Shown: positions 1 through 8,700 of the stretch, one piece after another
Layout of the letters: each line of letters starts with the position of its first letter
Position numbering within the stretch: the first letter of the stretch is position 1
Origin: an uncultured Clostridia bacterium
GTDB taxonomy: Bacteria > Bacillota > Clostridia > UMGS1810
Length of the DNA: 64,000 nt
Direction of reading: 5' to 3'
Assembly: GCA_934500705.1 (NCBI GenBank)
Contig: CAKSTI010000016.1
Location: 4,172-68,171, forward strand
The notes under the pieces: model-generated
Told to the model about the DNA's origin: nothing
Databases searched by the model: none
Seen by the model: only the letters and a program-made list of their open reading frames with translations
Made by a program: the position numbers and the translations under genes

Positions 1-63
1 CGAACAGAAATCTCACAAACGATGTACGGGTCGATTGGATGTAAACAAACGGCTAAAAAGCAG

Positions 64-97
64 AATCCCCGCCAATTTTATGTTGGCAGGGATTTTT
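64..97. terminator. Hairpin terminator at left edge
   Basis: Arms at 64-75 and 83-94 pair (AATCCC and GCCAA with TTGGC and GGGATT, one internal mismatch) and a short T run follows on the plus strand (93-97). It would end a plus-strand gene entering from outside the window, and it also lies just downstream of the minus-strand gene that stops at 111. Confidence 0.55.
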
Positions 98-110
98 CTA
101 TTCCAATATC

Positions 111-659
111 CTATTCCATTGAACCGACCATTTTATTTATGTCACCGTCTGAGTCTACGATGATAGTATTAGTTTTGCTTGGAGCTGCATATCCGAATCC
201 GTCTATGTAGGCTTTATTTTGTCCTTTTATAATTTTATTTCGTATTTTTGTTTCCTCGTCTGTGAGGTAGCAGGTGTCTTTTGCCATAATTTCGTCCTTT
301 TGATTTATAGGCTCCTGTGGGTTAGGCTCCCACTTAGCGTAAAGTACATCAGGCTTTGTGAATATGAATGTTGTTACCTGATTCCGTTTTGTTCTCGGAT
401 CGGTGAACCATCCTTTGAATGTGTATCCGTATTTTGTCGGGACACAACTTTCAAGACTGATGCTTTCGCCATACCTCTTGGTTATTGGCCTGATAAAGCT
501 ACCGCCGTCCGATGCGAAGGTTAAGGTTACATTTCCAAAGAACCCGATTTCGCTATCGTATATCAGTTCATTTCGATGCCATTGCCAGGGTGCCGCTGAT
601 GCTGTTTGTGTCAGCAGTATTGTTACTGCCATTGCCGTACATAATACTTTTTTCTTCAT
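111..659 (-). CDS. Secreted protein with one InlB B-repeat (Listeria-Bacteroides repeat)
   Basis: A 182-residue secreted protein. The ATG at 659 was chosen because AAAGGA lies 8 nt upstream; a longer frame exists but would run into the preceding gene. A KKK-hydrophobic signal peptide ends near TASAAP. Residues about 45-110 form one InlB B-repeat (beta-grasp): a GG-containing first strand, GYTFKGWFTD in the middle and LYAKWEP at the end. Such repeats are usually modules of cell-surface adhesins or glycan-binding proteins; here a single copy stands alone without LPXTG or SLH anchoring. The C-terminus carries an acidic DSDGDIN stretch that looks like a partial calcium-binding loop but is not a full dockerin. 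It follows the DUF6809 gene on the same strand, 49 bp away, and may share its transcript. Biological role unknown. Confidence 0.75.
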   Translation of the reverse strand: MKKKVLCTAMAVTILLTQTASAAPWQWHRNELIYDSEIGFFGNVTLTFASDGGSFIRPITKRYGESISLESCVPTKYGYTFKGWFTDPRTKRNQVTTFIFTKPDVLYAKWEPNPQEPINQKDEIMAKDTCYLTDEETKIRNKIIKGQNKAYIDGFGYAAPSKTNTIIVDSDGDINKMVGSME

Positions 660-708
660 AATTTTCATCCTTTCATTTTGGGTATAAAAATACCGACATA
701 TTCGAATT

Positions 709-993
709 TCATTCATCGAATATGTCGGCATCATTTTCGAAGCATTCTATAAAGAACCTTGCTCCTAGTTTGAATCCTTTTATAAAGGTTTGACATTCTG
801 TAATTTGTATCATCTCGTCATAACAAGCTTTGACTTTTTCAAATAATTCTTTTTCTTGCTCATTTAAATTCTTAAGCAATTCTTCTTCATTTTTGGTAAG
901 TAACCTGAATACCTTGTCAAACTTTCTCTGACTTTGAAACGGTCTTTCCATCGGATTTATATTTCCATACCAGAATTCTTCAAGCACCTTCAT
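709..993 (-). CDS. DUF6809 family small protein
   Basis: A 94-residue soluble protein with a near-perfect RBS (AAGGAGGTG) 7 nt before the ATG. The N-terminal LEEFWYGNINPMERPF and C-terminal FIKGFKLGARFFIECF motifs are typical of DUF6809, a small, highly charged, mainly helical family common in Clostridia and frequent on mobile or accessory DNA. The central KNEEELLKNLNEQEKELFEK segment should form an amphipathic helix or coiled coil. Function is unknown. It sits directly upstream of the InlB-repeat protein and downstream of the fatty-acid operon terminator, so it is probably independently transcribed. Confidence 0.7.
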   Translation of the reverse strand: MKVLEEFWYGNINPMERPFQSQRKFDKVFRLLTKNEEELLKNLNEQEKELFEKVKACYDEMIQITECQTFIKGFKLGARFFIECFENDADIFDE

Positions 994-1112
994 TAGATTT
1001 CACCTCCTTGTGACACAAACACTACCACAAGAAGAGGCGGAAGTCAACGAAGGATTTTTCAAAAGTGCTTTTCTTTGGTTACAGCGTATCATATTTTGGT
1101 ATTGGGGTATGT

Positions 1113-1142
1113 AAAAGGAGTGAGCTGTACAACTCACTCCTT
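1113..1142 (-). terminator. Terminator of the fatty-acid operon
   Basis: Perfect 10-bp arms AAGGAGTGAG (1115-1124) and CTCACTCCTT (1133-1142) with an 8-nt loop, followed on the minus strand by TTTT. It lies 6 bp after the degV stop codon and ends the long minus-strand operon. Confidence 0.8.
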
Positions 1143-1148
1143 GCTATA

Positions 1149-2006
1149 TTATTCTTCAATCTGACAATCCGATACAAACACAACTCCACACGCATTAGAA
1201 CCAACATGTGCTCCGATAGTCGCACCGATATTTATTATATTTTGGGGCGATATCTCGAATTCATGTTTTTGTATTGCTTCTAATAACAAATCTCCGTTTT
1301 TACGATTGTTGGAATATACAATGTAAATCGGATAATTCAAATTAGGAGTATATGTTTGCAGTTTTTTTGCAACTGTACTTATGCCGCCTTTCATACTCAT
1401 TGCTTTGGAAGATACTTCTACTTTGCCTTCCTCGGAAATACGGATAACAGGCTTGATATTAGCAAGAGTTCCGACAGTATATGCAGTTTTTGACAATCTT
1501 CCGCCTTTGTGAAGATATTCTAAGGTATCAACACAAGCATACAATTTGACTTTTGTCTTTAATATTTCCAATTCATCAAAAATATCTTTTGCAGCTTTGC
1601 CTTCATCACGAAGCTTTACTGCATAATCTACTAAAAGTCTTTGTCCTGCAGTTGCATTAAGGCTATCAACCACATAGCAATTTTTGTAATCAAGCATATT
1701 CTTCACCAAAAATGCATTTTGATAGGTTCCGCTTAATGCTGATGATATTGTTATAATTATACATTCATCGCCATTTTCCATAAATCCTTCAAGTAGTACT
1801 TCAAAATCGTATGGTGTAGGCTGAGATGTTTTTGGAAAACTTTCACTATTTTCCAACAATTCATAAAACTGTGTTTTTGTTAAATTTTCATTTTCCTTAT
1901 ACTCATTAACATCAAATGAAATTTGCATTGGAACACAAGTTATATTATGTTTTTTTAATTCCTGCGGCTCAAAATCTGCCGCTGAATCTGTAATAATTCT
2001 AACCAT
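1149..2006 (-). CDS. DegV family fatty-acid-binding protein (FakB-type)
   Basis: A 285-residue DegV protein. The start at 2006 is supported by AAGGAGAG 7 nt upstream and by the canonical N-terminus MVRIITDSAADF. Visible family marks are SQPTPYDF, TISSALSGTYQNA, the VDSLNATAGQ loop and YLHKGGRLSKTAYTVG. DegV proteins bind a fatty acid in a buried pocket; FakB members present it to the kinase FakA, which makes acyl-phosphate for phospholipid synthesis. No FakA (DAK2) gene is in the window. Its place as last gene of a fatty-acid synthesis operon, directly after an aldehyde dehydrogenase, supports a fatty-acid substrate. DegV function is known for only some members, so the FakB role here is inferred from family and context. 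Confidence 0.85.
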   Translation of the reverse strand: MVRIITDSAADFEPQELKKHNITCVPMQISFDVNEYKENENLTKTQFYELLENSESFPKTSQPTPYDFEVLLEGFMENGDECIIITISSALSGTYQNAFLVKNMLDYKNCYVVDSLNATAGQRLLVDYAVKLRDEGKAAKDIFDELEILKTKVKLYACVDTLEYLHKGGRLSKTAYTVGTLANIKPVIRISEEGKVEVSSKAMSMKGGISTVAKKLQTYTPNLNYPIYIVYSNNRKNGDLLLEAIQKHEFEISPQNIINIGATIGAHVGSNACGVVFVSDCQIEE

Positions 2007-2030
2007 TAAATTACTCTCCTTAATAAACAC

Positions 2031-3413
2031 TTACTTTAAAAACATATGGAGCAATTTTTCATAAATTTTATTTTTATACGGCTGATAGCGCATCGGTAAA
2101 TCAATCCAAGTCTTTTTATCCATAACGGATTTGTAATGAGAAAATGCATCAAATCCGTCTTTGCCATGATATGAACCCATACCACTCTCGCCAACACCAC
2201 CAAACCCCATTTCGCTTGTTGCAAGGTGAACAACTACATCATTGATGCAGCCTCCGCCATAAGAAAGCTCAGTTGTAACACGGTTAATATGCTTTCTGTT
2301 ACTTGAAAACAGATACAATGCAAGCGGCTTATCCTTATCTTTCAATTCTTCAATCAACCTATCAAAGCTATCAAATGCAAGTATTGGCATAATGGGGCCG
2401 AATATTTCTTCGCCCATAACCGCATCGCTTTCTGTTACATTATCCATAACAGTAGGGGCAATCTGATTTGTCTTGCTGTTTGTTTCGCCGCCAACAACAA
2501 TTTTATTTTTATCTATTAAACCACAAAGGCGTTCAAAATGCTTTTCGTTGATTATTTTTCCATAGTTTTCATTCTCTAATGGATTATCTCCATATTGTTT
2601 CTTTATCTGCTTAATGACCTCATATATAAATTTATCCTTTATTGAGCTTTCGCAAAGAATATAATCAGGAGCAACACAAGTCTGACCGCAGTTTAGATAT
2701 TTCCCGAATACAATCCTTTTTGCGGCTAACTTGATGTTTGCGCTTTCATCTACGATACAAGGACTTTTTCCGCCAAGCTCAAGAACTGCTGGTGTAAGAT
2801 GCTCTGCCGTATGTCGAAGCACCTCTTTTCCAACTGCCTGACTTCCTGTAAAAAATACAAAATCAAACTTTTGCTCTAAAAGAGCAGCGTTTTCAGCTCT
2901 GCCACCTGTTACAGTCGCAACATATTCGGGTGCAAAGCACTCACTGATAATTTTTTCTATAATCTTACTTGTTGCAGGCGAATATGCGCTTGGTTTAACA
3001 ATTGCCGTGTTACCTGCGGCAATAGCATCAGCAAGGGGATCAACCGTTAATAGAAAAGGATAATTCCAGGGACTCATAATTAAAGTATTACCGTAAGGAA
3101 CAGGCTGCTTAAAACTATGAGATGCGAAGTTTGTGACAGGCGTATATACTGTCTTTCTTTTTGCAAATTTCTTTGTATGGCGAATCATATATGAAATCTC
3201 AGAAAGAACAAGACCGCTTTCACACATAAAACCTTCAAAGTGGCTTTTACCCAGGTCAGCTGTCAGAGCATCATTTACCTCAGTCTGATATTTTTTTACG
3301 GTCGCATAAAGCTTTTTAAGCTGTTTTATTCTAAAATCAACAGGAATTGTAGCGCCGCTTTTATAATATTTTCTCTGCTTTTCAAGCAAATTCTTTATCT
3401 CCTCACTTGTCAT
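2031..3413 (-). CDS. Aldehyde dehydrogenase, ALDH3 (fatty aldehyde) type
   Basis: A 460-residue NAD(P)-dependent aldehyde dehydrogenase of the short class 3 type, oxidising aldehydes to carboxylic acids. Visible are the MSPWNYPF cofactor-side motif, FFTGSQAVGKEVL, the general-base glutamate in LELGGKSPCIVD, and the catalytic cysteine in NCGQTCVAPDY. The length and the C-terminal DLPMRYQPY motif fit the ALDH3 branch, which includes fatty aldehyde dehydrogenases; no transmembrane tail is obvious. The start overlaps the end of the alcohol dehydrogenase by 4 bp (ATGA-type), so the two are translationally coupled, and degV follows 24 bp later. Chain-length preference cannot be read from sequence; operon context suggests a fatty acyl aldehyde. 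Confidence 0.9.
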   Translation of the reverse strand: MTSEEIKNLLEKQRKYYKSGATIPVDFRIKQLKKLYATVKKYQTEVNDALTADLGKSHFEGFMCESGLVLSEISYMIRHTKKFAKRKTVYTPVTNFASHSFKQPVPYGNTLIMSPWNYPFLLTVDPLADAIAAGNTAIVKPSAYSPATSKIIEKIISECFAPEYVATVTGGRAENAALLEQKFDFVFFTGSQAVGKEVLRHTAEHLTPAVLELGGKSPCIVDESANIKLAAKRIVFGKYLNCGQTCVAPDYILCESSIKDKFIYEVIKQIKKQYGDNPLENENYGKIINEKHFERLCGLIDKNKIVVGGETNSKTNQIAPTVMDNVTESDAVMGEEIFGPIMPILAFDSFDRLIEELKDKDKPLALYLFSSNRKHINRVTTELSYGGGCINDVVVHLATSEMGFGGVGESGMGSYHGKDGFDAFSHYKSVMDKKTWIDLPMRYQPYKNKIYEKLLHMFLK

Positions 3414-4624
3414 TTTGATTCACTCCAATCTGCGATTTCATAATAAAAGTTTTCCAATTCTTTTCTTGTCATAAGCTTTGGTACTGGATAGAGAGGGTGT
3501 GCTTCCTTTTCAGCATGCTTTGCCATAATTGAAATATCCTCTTCCCTAATACCTGTCAGTTTATCGGGGATCTGCATTTTTGCATTTAATTGTTCTATTG
3601 CTTTGATAAACTTCTCTGCACCTATCTTATGTGTTTCGCCCTCATTTGAAATCCCTGCAACAACGGCGAGTTTGTGAAGCTTTTTATAAGCACTTTGTCC
3701 ATAAGCTTTTAGCACATATGGCATAATAACTGCATTTGCAAGCCCATGAGGTGTTCCATACTGTCCGCCAAGAGAATGGGCAATCGCGTGAATATATCCT
3801 ACATATGACTTTGAAAAAGCAACTCCTGCTTTATATGCTGCATAGAGCATATTTTCTCTTGCTTGATGATTTTTGCCGTCTGCATATGCAATTTCAATGT
3901 TTTCAAATATTAGTTTTGTTGCTTCGAGTGCGAGTTTTCTTGTTTCCTTGCTTGTGGAACGACCGATATACGCCTCCACTGCATGGGTTAATGCATCCAT
4001 GCCTGTTGTGGAAGTCAAGTGCTGAGGCAAAGAATATGTAAGAGAAGCATCAAGTACAGCATAGCGCGGAATAAGCGGAAAACTCATAAGAGCATACTTG
4101 TGTTGCTTTTCGCTATCGGTAATAATAGATGCAAGTGTAACCTCACTACCTGTACCTGCCGTTGTAGGAATTGCAATAAGTGTCGGGAGCTTGCGTAGAA
4201 CTCGTAAGATTCCCTTCATCTGTCCTACTGTTTTCTTAGGATATGCAACTCTCGCACCTAAAGCCTTGGCACAGTCCATCGAAGAACCGCCACCAATAGA
4301 TATAAGGCAGTCGCAATTATTTGCTTTATAAACCGACAAAGCTTCTTCGACATTCTTTACAGTTGGGTTCGGCTGTGTTTTATCAAAGATGATATATTTT
4401 ATATTATTCTTTTTAAACACATCTATAACAGGAGTCACAAGACCGTTACTCACAATTCCTTTATCCGTTACAATAAGAACCGATTTTATATTCTCTTTTT
4501 TAAACACATTATCAAGTTTCAGACAAGATTCAATTATTTTAGGTTCTCTATACGGTAAAACTGGCAGTGCTGCCCGAAATCCAATTTGAAATATACGGCA
4601 GCCTATTTTTTTAATAAGAAACAT
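3410..4624 (-). CDS. Iron-containing alcohol dehydrogenase
   Basis: A group III (iron-type) alcohol dehydrogenase of about 404 residues. The Rossmann-like N-domain carries ISIGGGSSMDCAKALG. The C-domain has the metal ligands in DALTHAVEAY and HAIAHSLGGQYGTPHG. The ATG at 4624 was chosen because AGAGAG precedes it at proper spacing; an in-frame TTG at 4666 directly abutting the accA stop has no ribosome site. The N-terminus is slightly hydrophobic (FQIGFRAALPVLPY) but does not look like a signal peptide. It is coupled by a 4-bp overlap to the downstream aldehyde dehydrogenase; together they could interconvert an alcohol, its aldehyde and the acid. Butanol or ethanol dehydrogenase activity is an alternative, since family members are promiscuous. 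Confidence 0.88.
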   Translation of the reverse strand: MFLIKKIGCRIFQIGFRAALPVLPYREPKIIESCLKLDNVFKKENIKSVLIVTDKGIVSNGLVTPVIDVFKKNNIKYIIFDKTQPNPTVKNVEEALSVYKANNCDCLISIGGGSSMDCAKALGARVAYPKKTVGQMKGILRVLRKLPTLIAIPTTAGTGSEVTLASIITDSEKQHKYALMSFPLIPRYAVLDASLTYSLPQHLTSTTGMDALTHAVEAYIGRSTSKETRKLALEATKLIFENIEIAYADGKNHQARENMLYAAYKAGVAFSKSYVGYIHAIAHSLGGQYGTPHGLANAVIMPYVLKAYGQSAYKKLHKLAVVAGISNEGETHKIGAEKFIKAIEQLNAKMQIPDKLTGIREEDISIMAKHAEKEAHPLYPVPKLMTRKELENFYYEIADWSESK

Positions 4625-4666
4625 AAACATCTCTCTTTTCTTTACCAAATTTTCAGTGTTTAACAA

Positions 4667-5455
4667 TCAGCAAGCACCGATTTTTCTGAACTTGTTATAG
4701 CGTTCTTCGAGAAGCTTTTCAGTTGTGAGGGACTGCTTATTTTTTAATTCTTCAACAAGACAATTTTTTAAATCCGAACAAATTTCTTCAGGAGATTTAT
4801 CTTTTTCATCAATTACTTTTTCTACAATATCAAAAGAATACAAATCGCTTGCAGTAAGTTTTAAGGCGTCAGCAGCATCGGATGCTTTTGAAGAGTCCTT
4901 CCATAAAATACTTGCACAGCCTTCAGGTGAAATAACAGAATATACAGAATTTTCAAGCATTACGGTTGTATCGCAGACACCAAGAGCTAAAGCACCGCCT
5001 GAGCCGCCTTCACCGACAACAACGGAAATAATTGGAGTTTTAAGTCCCATCATTTCAAAAAGATTTTCTGCTATTGCCTCGCCCTGACCTCTTTCTTCAG
5101 CATCAATACCGCAGTAAGCGCCTGAACTTCCTATAAAACAAATTATCGGTCTGTTAAACTTTCCTGCTTCTTTCATAAGCCTTAAAGCTTTTCTGTAGCC
5201 TTCAGGAGTGGGGCAACCGAAATGTCTCTCTATTCTTTCTTCGATAGTTGCGCCACGTTCCATTGCAATAGCAGTTACGGGAGTGCCATTAAGCATACCA
5301 ACACCGCCAATTATCGCTCCGTCATCACCAAACCTGCGGTCACCGTGAAGCTCAACAAAATCATCTATCATTCTTGAAAGATAATATCCACCCATATTTC
5401 TGTCATTAGCTCTTGCTGCTAAAACTCTGGTATAAGCATTAACTTTTGTTTCCAT
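4667..5455 (-). CDS. accA: Acetyl-CoA carboxylase carboxyltransferase subunit alpha
   Basis: About 262 residues, the short clostridial form. Together with AccD it transfers CO2 from carboxybiotin to acetyl-CoA, giving malonyl-CoA. Crotonase-fold marks are DRRFGDDGAIIGG, the ERGATIEERIERHFG loop, GSSGAYCGIDAEERGQGEAIA and GEGGSGGALALGV. The ATG at 5455 is preferred over a TTG one codon upstream. It follows accD by 18 bp. The biotin carrier (AccB) and biotin carboxylase (AccC) needed for the complete enzyme are not encoded in this operon and must come from elsewhere. Confidence 0.95.
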   Translation of the reverse strand: METKVNAYTRVLAARANDRNMGGYYLSRMIDDFVELHGDRRFGDDGAIIGGVGMLNGTPVTAIAMERGATIEERIERHFGCPTPEGYRKALRLMKEAGKFNRPIICFIGSSGAYCGIDAEERGQGEAIAENLFEMMGLKTPIISVVVGEGGSGGALALGVCDTTVMLENSVYSVISPEGCASILWKDSSKASDAADALKLTASDLYSFDIVEKVIDEKDKSPEEICSDLKNCLVEELKNKQSLTTEKLLEERYNKFRKIGAC

Positions 5456-5473
5456 CAATTATCACATCCAATC

Positions 5474-6286
5474 TTATAAGGCTACTGCTGAATGAATTTT
5501 GAGGAGCTTTCCGAGTGTGTATTTAAGTCTTTGTCTATCCTCAATCATATCAATAAATCCGTGTTCCAACATAAATTCTGCTCTCTGGAAACCTTCAGGT
5601 AATTTCTTTCCTGTGGTTTGTTCAATAACTCTTGCACCGGCAAACCCAATAAGTGCTTTTGGCTCGGAAACAATAATATCTCCCTGCATAGCAAAACTTG
5701 CAGTTACGCCGCCGGTTGTAGGATCGGTAATTACGGTAATATAAAGGTTTCCGCCATCCGAGTGTTTTTTTGCAGCGCCGCTTACCTTTGCCATCTGCAT
5801 AAGAGAGAAAATACCCTCTTGCATTCTTGCACCGCCGGAAGTAGTAAAGCCGACAACAGGAAGGTGTTCCTTTGTTGCTTTTTCAAAAAGTCTTGTTATC
5901 TTTTCTCCAACAACAGTTCCCATGCTTCCCATCATAAATTTCGAGTCCATAACAAATATGGCGCAGGGAAATCCGTTTATGGTAGCTGTTCCGCAGACAA
6001 CACCTTCTTTAAGACCGCTGTCTTTAACCGCTTTTTTGATTTTTTCATCATAATCAGGGAAGTCTATTGGGTTCTGACTTTTTAAATCCCCATCACACTC
6101 AACAAAGCTGTCAACATCTGTTATAAGAGCAATTCGTTCCATCGCACCCATTCTTAAATATGCATTGCATTCGGGACAAATCATAGAATTGTTAAAGAAT
6201 ACAGAATGTTTATATGTTTTAGAGCATTTAGGACAAGTTATATCTTCGTCTTTATTCAAAAAATTAAATATTTTCTTAATTTCCAT
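5474..6286 (-). CDS. accD: Acetyl-CoA carboxylase carboxyltransferase subunit beta
   Basis: A 270-residue AccD with the N-terminal four-cysteine zinc ribbon (CPKC at about residues 18-21, CPEC at about 37-40) and the crotonase core with TTSGGARMQEG, VITDPTTGGVTASFA and the ALIGFAGARVIEQT segment. It forms an alpha2beta2 carboxyltransferase with AccA. Its start codon overlaps the fabZ stop by 1 bp, showing translational coupling. In most Firmicutes operons accC sits between fabZ and accD; here the overlap leaves no room for it. Confidence 0.95.
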   Translation of the reverse strand: MEIKKIFNFLNKDEDITCPKCSKTYKHSVFFNNSMICPECNAYLRMGAMERIALITDVDSFVECDGDLKSQNPIDFPDYDEKIKKAVKDSGLKEGVVCGTATINGFPCAIFVMDSKFMMGSMGTVVGEKITRLFEKATKEHLPVVGFTTSGGARMQEGIFSLMQMAKVSGAAKKHSDGGNLYITVITDPTTGGVTASFAMQGDIIVSEPKALIGFAGARVIEQTTGKKLPEGFQRAEFMLEHGFIDMIEDRQRLKYTLGKLLKIHSAVAL

Positions 6287-6714
6287 TACTTATCCTCCGA
6301 TTTGTTTGCTATTGCAAACGAAAATTCAGCACTTACACAAAGCTTTCCGTTAACATATCCGCTCCCTTTTGCAAAATAGAAGGGAAAACGGTCTTTTGTA
6401 ATTTCGCACTCGGTCTCAAATATATCGCCGGGTTTAACGGGATTTCTGAACTTTACCTTATCAAGTCCAGTAAAATACGGGAGCTTGCTTTCATCAATCA
6501 CACCGTCTAAGCATACACATACAGACTGTGCAAGAATTTCGCAAAGAATCACACCGGGAACTACCGGATTATCAGGAAAATGACCTTTTAAAAACCATTC
6601 ATCTTCGCAAATCTCTTTTTTTCCGTGTGCAACGCCGTCTATAAGCTCTACCTCGTCAAGAAGCAACATATTATCTCTGTGAGGCAAAATGTTTTTGATT
6701 TCATCTTTATTCAT
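6286..6714 (-). CDS. fabZ: 3-hydroxyacyl-ACP dehydratase FabZ
   Basis: A 142-residue hotdog-fold dehydratase removing water from 3-hydroxyacyl-ACP. Motifs: ILPHRDNMLLLDEV at the N-terminus, the catalytic histidine in LKGHFPDNPVVPGV, and the glutamate-containing active-site helix VILCEILAQ. It starts 8 bp after fabF and overlaps accD by 1 bp. No fabA or fabM homologue is visible nearby, so unsaturated fatty acid synthesis, if present, must use another gene or a bifunctional FabZ. Confidence 0.93.
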   Translation of the reverse strand: MNKDEIKNILPHRDNMLLLDEVELIDGVAHGKKEICEDEWFLKGHFPDNPVVPGVILCEILAQSVCVCLDGVIDESKLPYFTGLDKVKFRNPVKPGDIFETECEITKDRFPFYFAKGSGYVNGKLCVSAEFSFAIANKSEDK

Positions 6715-6722
6715 AGCTCACC

Positions 6723-7952
6723 TCAAATTTTCGCAAAAGCAACACAAGCGTTATGTCCACCAAAGCCAAGAGAAGTGGACATTGCAAGGTCAAGCTCTGT
6801 TTCATTTGCTTTGTTTGGTGTATAGTTCAGGTCACATTCCTCGTCTTTTTCCTGATATCCGATTGTGGGAGGAACAATGTTTTCGGTTAAAGCAAGAACT
6901 GCGGCAATTCCCTCAACTGCACCTGCTGCACCAAGAAGATGACCTGTCATTGACTTGGTTGAGCTGATGTTGAGCTTATATGCATCATCACCAAATACAT
7001 TTTTAAATGCTTTTGTTTCGGTCTTATCATTAAGCGGTGTGCTTGTTCCGTGAGCATTTATGTATATCTTTTCAGGTGTATATTCTTTTCCTGTTTCTTT
7101 CAAGCAATCGCTGATTGCTCTTGACGAGCTTTCTGCAGAATCATCAGGAGCAGTTACATGGAAAGCATCACAGGTGCTGCCATAACCAACTACCTCTGCA
7201 TAAATTTTAGCACCTCGGGCTACTGCATGGTCGTAATCTTCTACAATGAGTGCTCCGGCACCTTCGCCCATAACAAAGCCATTTCTTCTCTTATCAAAAG
7301 GAATGGACGCAACTTTAGGATCTTCGCTTTCAGAAAGTGCCATACAGTTCATAAATGCCGCAACTGCCAGGGGTGATATACTTGCTTCAACGCCGCCTGC
7401 AATAATTGCATCGGCATATCCACCTTTTATTGTTCTGTATGCTTCGCCGATTGCTGTTGTACCTGTAGCACACGCTGTGCTCACGGCAATGCATGGTCCT
7501 TTTGCACCAAATTTAATAGCAATATTTCCTGATGCCATATTGGTAATAAGCTTTGGAATAAAGTGGGGAGATACACGAAGTGGACCTCTGTTTAATAGAT
7601 TACTATGTTCTGCTACAAAAGTATCAAAGCCGCCAATACCGCTGCCATAGTAAACACCAAAGCGTTCAGGAGCAACATTGTCTGCAATACCGCTGTCATT
7701 TACTGCCTGTGTTGCAGCAGCTATTGCGTATTGCACAAACTTATCACTTCTTCTGATTTCACCCTTTTCCATATAAGGTGTGGGGTCAAAATCTTTAAGT
7801 TCTGCCGCAACCTTTACACGATACTCGCTTGTATCAAATTTTGTTATGTAATCAATTCCGCTTTTACCTTTTTTTAAGCTATCCCAAAAAGTGGGGACAT
7901 CCAGACCTACGGGAGTTACTGCTCCAAGACCTGTTATTACAACTCGTTTCAT
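6723..7952 (-). CDS. fabF: 3-oxoacyl-ACP synthase II
   Basis: A 409-residue condensing enzyme elongating acyl-ACP with malonyl-ACP. The Cys-His-His triad is visible in STACATGTTAIGEA, NAHGTSTPLND and KSMTGHLLGAAG, and the glycine-rich end SLGFGGHNACVAF is intact. It lies 16 bp after fabG and 8 bp before fabZ. In the common clostridial gene order accB would separate fabF from fabZ; it is missing here. Confidence 0.96.
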   Translation of the reverse strand: MKRVVITGLGAVTPVGLDVPTFWDSLKKGKSGIDYITKFDTSEYRVKVAAELKDFDPTPYMEKGEIRRSDKFVQYAIAAATQAVNDSGIADNVAPERFGVYYGSGIGGFDTFVAEHSNLLNRGPLRVSPHFIPKLITNMASGNIAIKFGAKGPCIAVSTACATGTTAIGEAYRTIKGGYADAIIAGGVEASISPLAVAAFMNCMALSESEDPKVASIPFDKRRNGFVMGEGAGALIVEDYDHAVARGAKIYAEVVGYGSTCDAFHVTAPDDSAESSSRAISDCLKETGKEYTPEKIYINAHGTSTPLNDKTETKAFKNVFGDDAYKLNISSTKSMTGHLLGAAGAVEGIAAVLALTENIVPPTIGYQEKDEECDLNYTPNKANETELDLAMSTSLGFGGHNACVAFAKI

Positions 7953-7968
7953 ACATATACCTCCTTAA

Positions 7969-8700
7969 TTAAATGGCAAGACCGCCATCTATACGAATAA
8001 CTTCACCTGTAATATAATCAGAAACATCGTCAGCTAAAAATGTTGCTAAATTTGCAATATCTTCAGGTTTACCCAATCTTTTAAGCGGTATCAATTTCAA
8101 ATATTCTTCTGACTGTAAATCTTTTGTCATATCTGTAGTTACAAAGCCGGGAGCAATCGCATTACAACAAACATTTTTTGATGCAAACTCTCTTGCAGTA
8201 ACTTTTGTTAAAGCAATGACACCTGCTTTTGAAGAAGAATAATTCGCCTGACCTGCTGTTCCTAAAAGAGCAGACACAGAAGATATATTTATGATTTTTC
8301 CGTACTTTCTCTTTATAAAATTTCTGCCGCAAGCTTTAATCATATTGAAACAGCCTTTAAGATTCGTGCTTATAACCTCATCGAACTCTTCTTCGCTCAT
8401 TGAAATCAAAAGATTGTCACGGGTTATACCTGCGTTATTTACAAGAATATCTATACCACCAAAATTTTCTGTAATAGCTTTTACAGTTTCTTTGCATTCT
8501 TCTGCATTTGCTACATTGCATTTATATATTTCTGCTTTAACACCATTTTTTTCTGCATTTGCTTTTACGGTGTTTGCAGCCTCTTCATTACCGTTATAGA
8601 TAATTGCTACATTAACGCCTGACTCAGAAAACTTTTCAGCTATTGCCGCACCAATACCTCGTGATGCACCTGTTATAACAGCAACTTTTCCATTAAGCAT
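7969..8700 (-). CDS. fabG: 3-oxoacyl-ACP reductase
   Basis: A 243-residue short-chain dehydrogenase reducing 3-oxoacyl-ACP with NADPH. The cofactor loop is TGASRGIG, the NNAG motif is NNAGITRDN, and the catalytic Ser-Tyr-Lys are in ISSVSALLG and NYSSSKAG. The end ITGEVIRIDGGLAI is typical of FabG. Its start overlaps the fabD stop by 8 bp, indicating tight coupling in the fab operon. Confidence 0.95.
   Translation of the reverse strand: MLNGKVAVITGASRGIGAAIAEKFSESGVNVAIIYNGNEEAANTVKANAEKNGVKAEIYKCNVANAEECKETVKAITENFGGIDILVNNAGITRDNLLISMSEEEFDEVISTNLKGCFNMIKACGRNFIKRKYGKIINISSVSALLGTAGQANYSSSKAGVIALTKVTAREFASKNVCCNAIAPGFVTTDMTKDLQSEEYLKLIPLKRLGKPEDIANLATFLADDVSDYITGEVIRIDGGLAI

Noticed and set aside
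3..44. Open frame from the left edge ending with TAA at 42-44, before a terminator
   Set aside because: Only 13 codons are visible, with no recognisable motif; it could be the tail of a plus-strand gene but cannot be supported as a feature.
22..210. Plus-strand 62-codon frame at the left edge
   Set aside because: It crosses a terminator hairpin and overlaps the better supported InlB-repeat gene on the other strand; no RBS.
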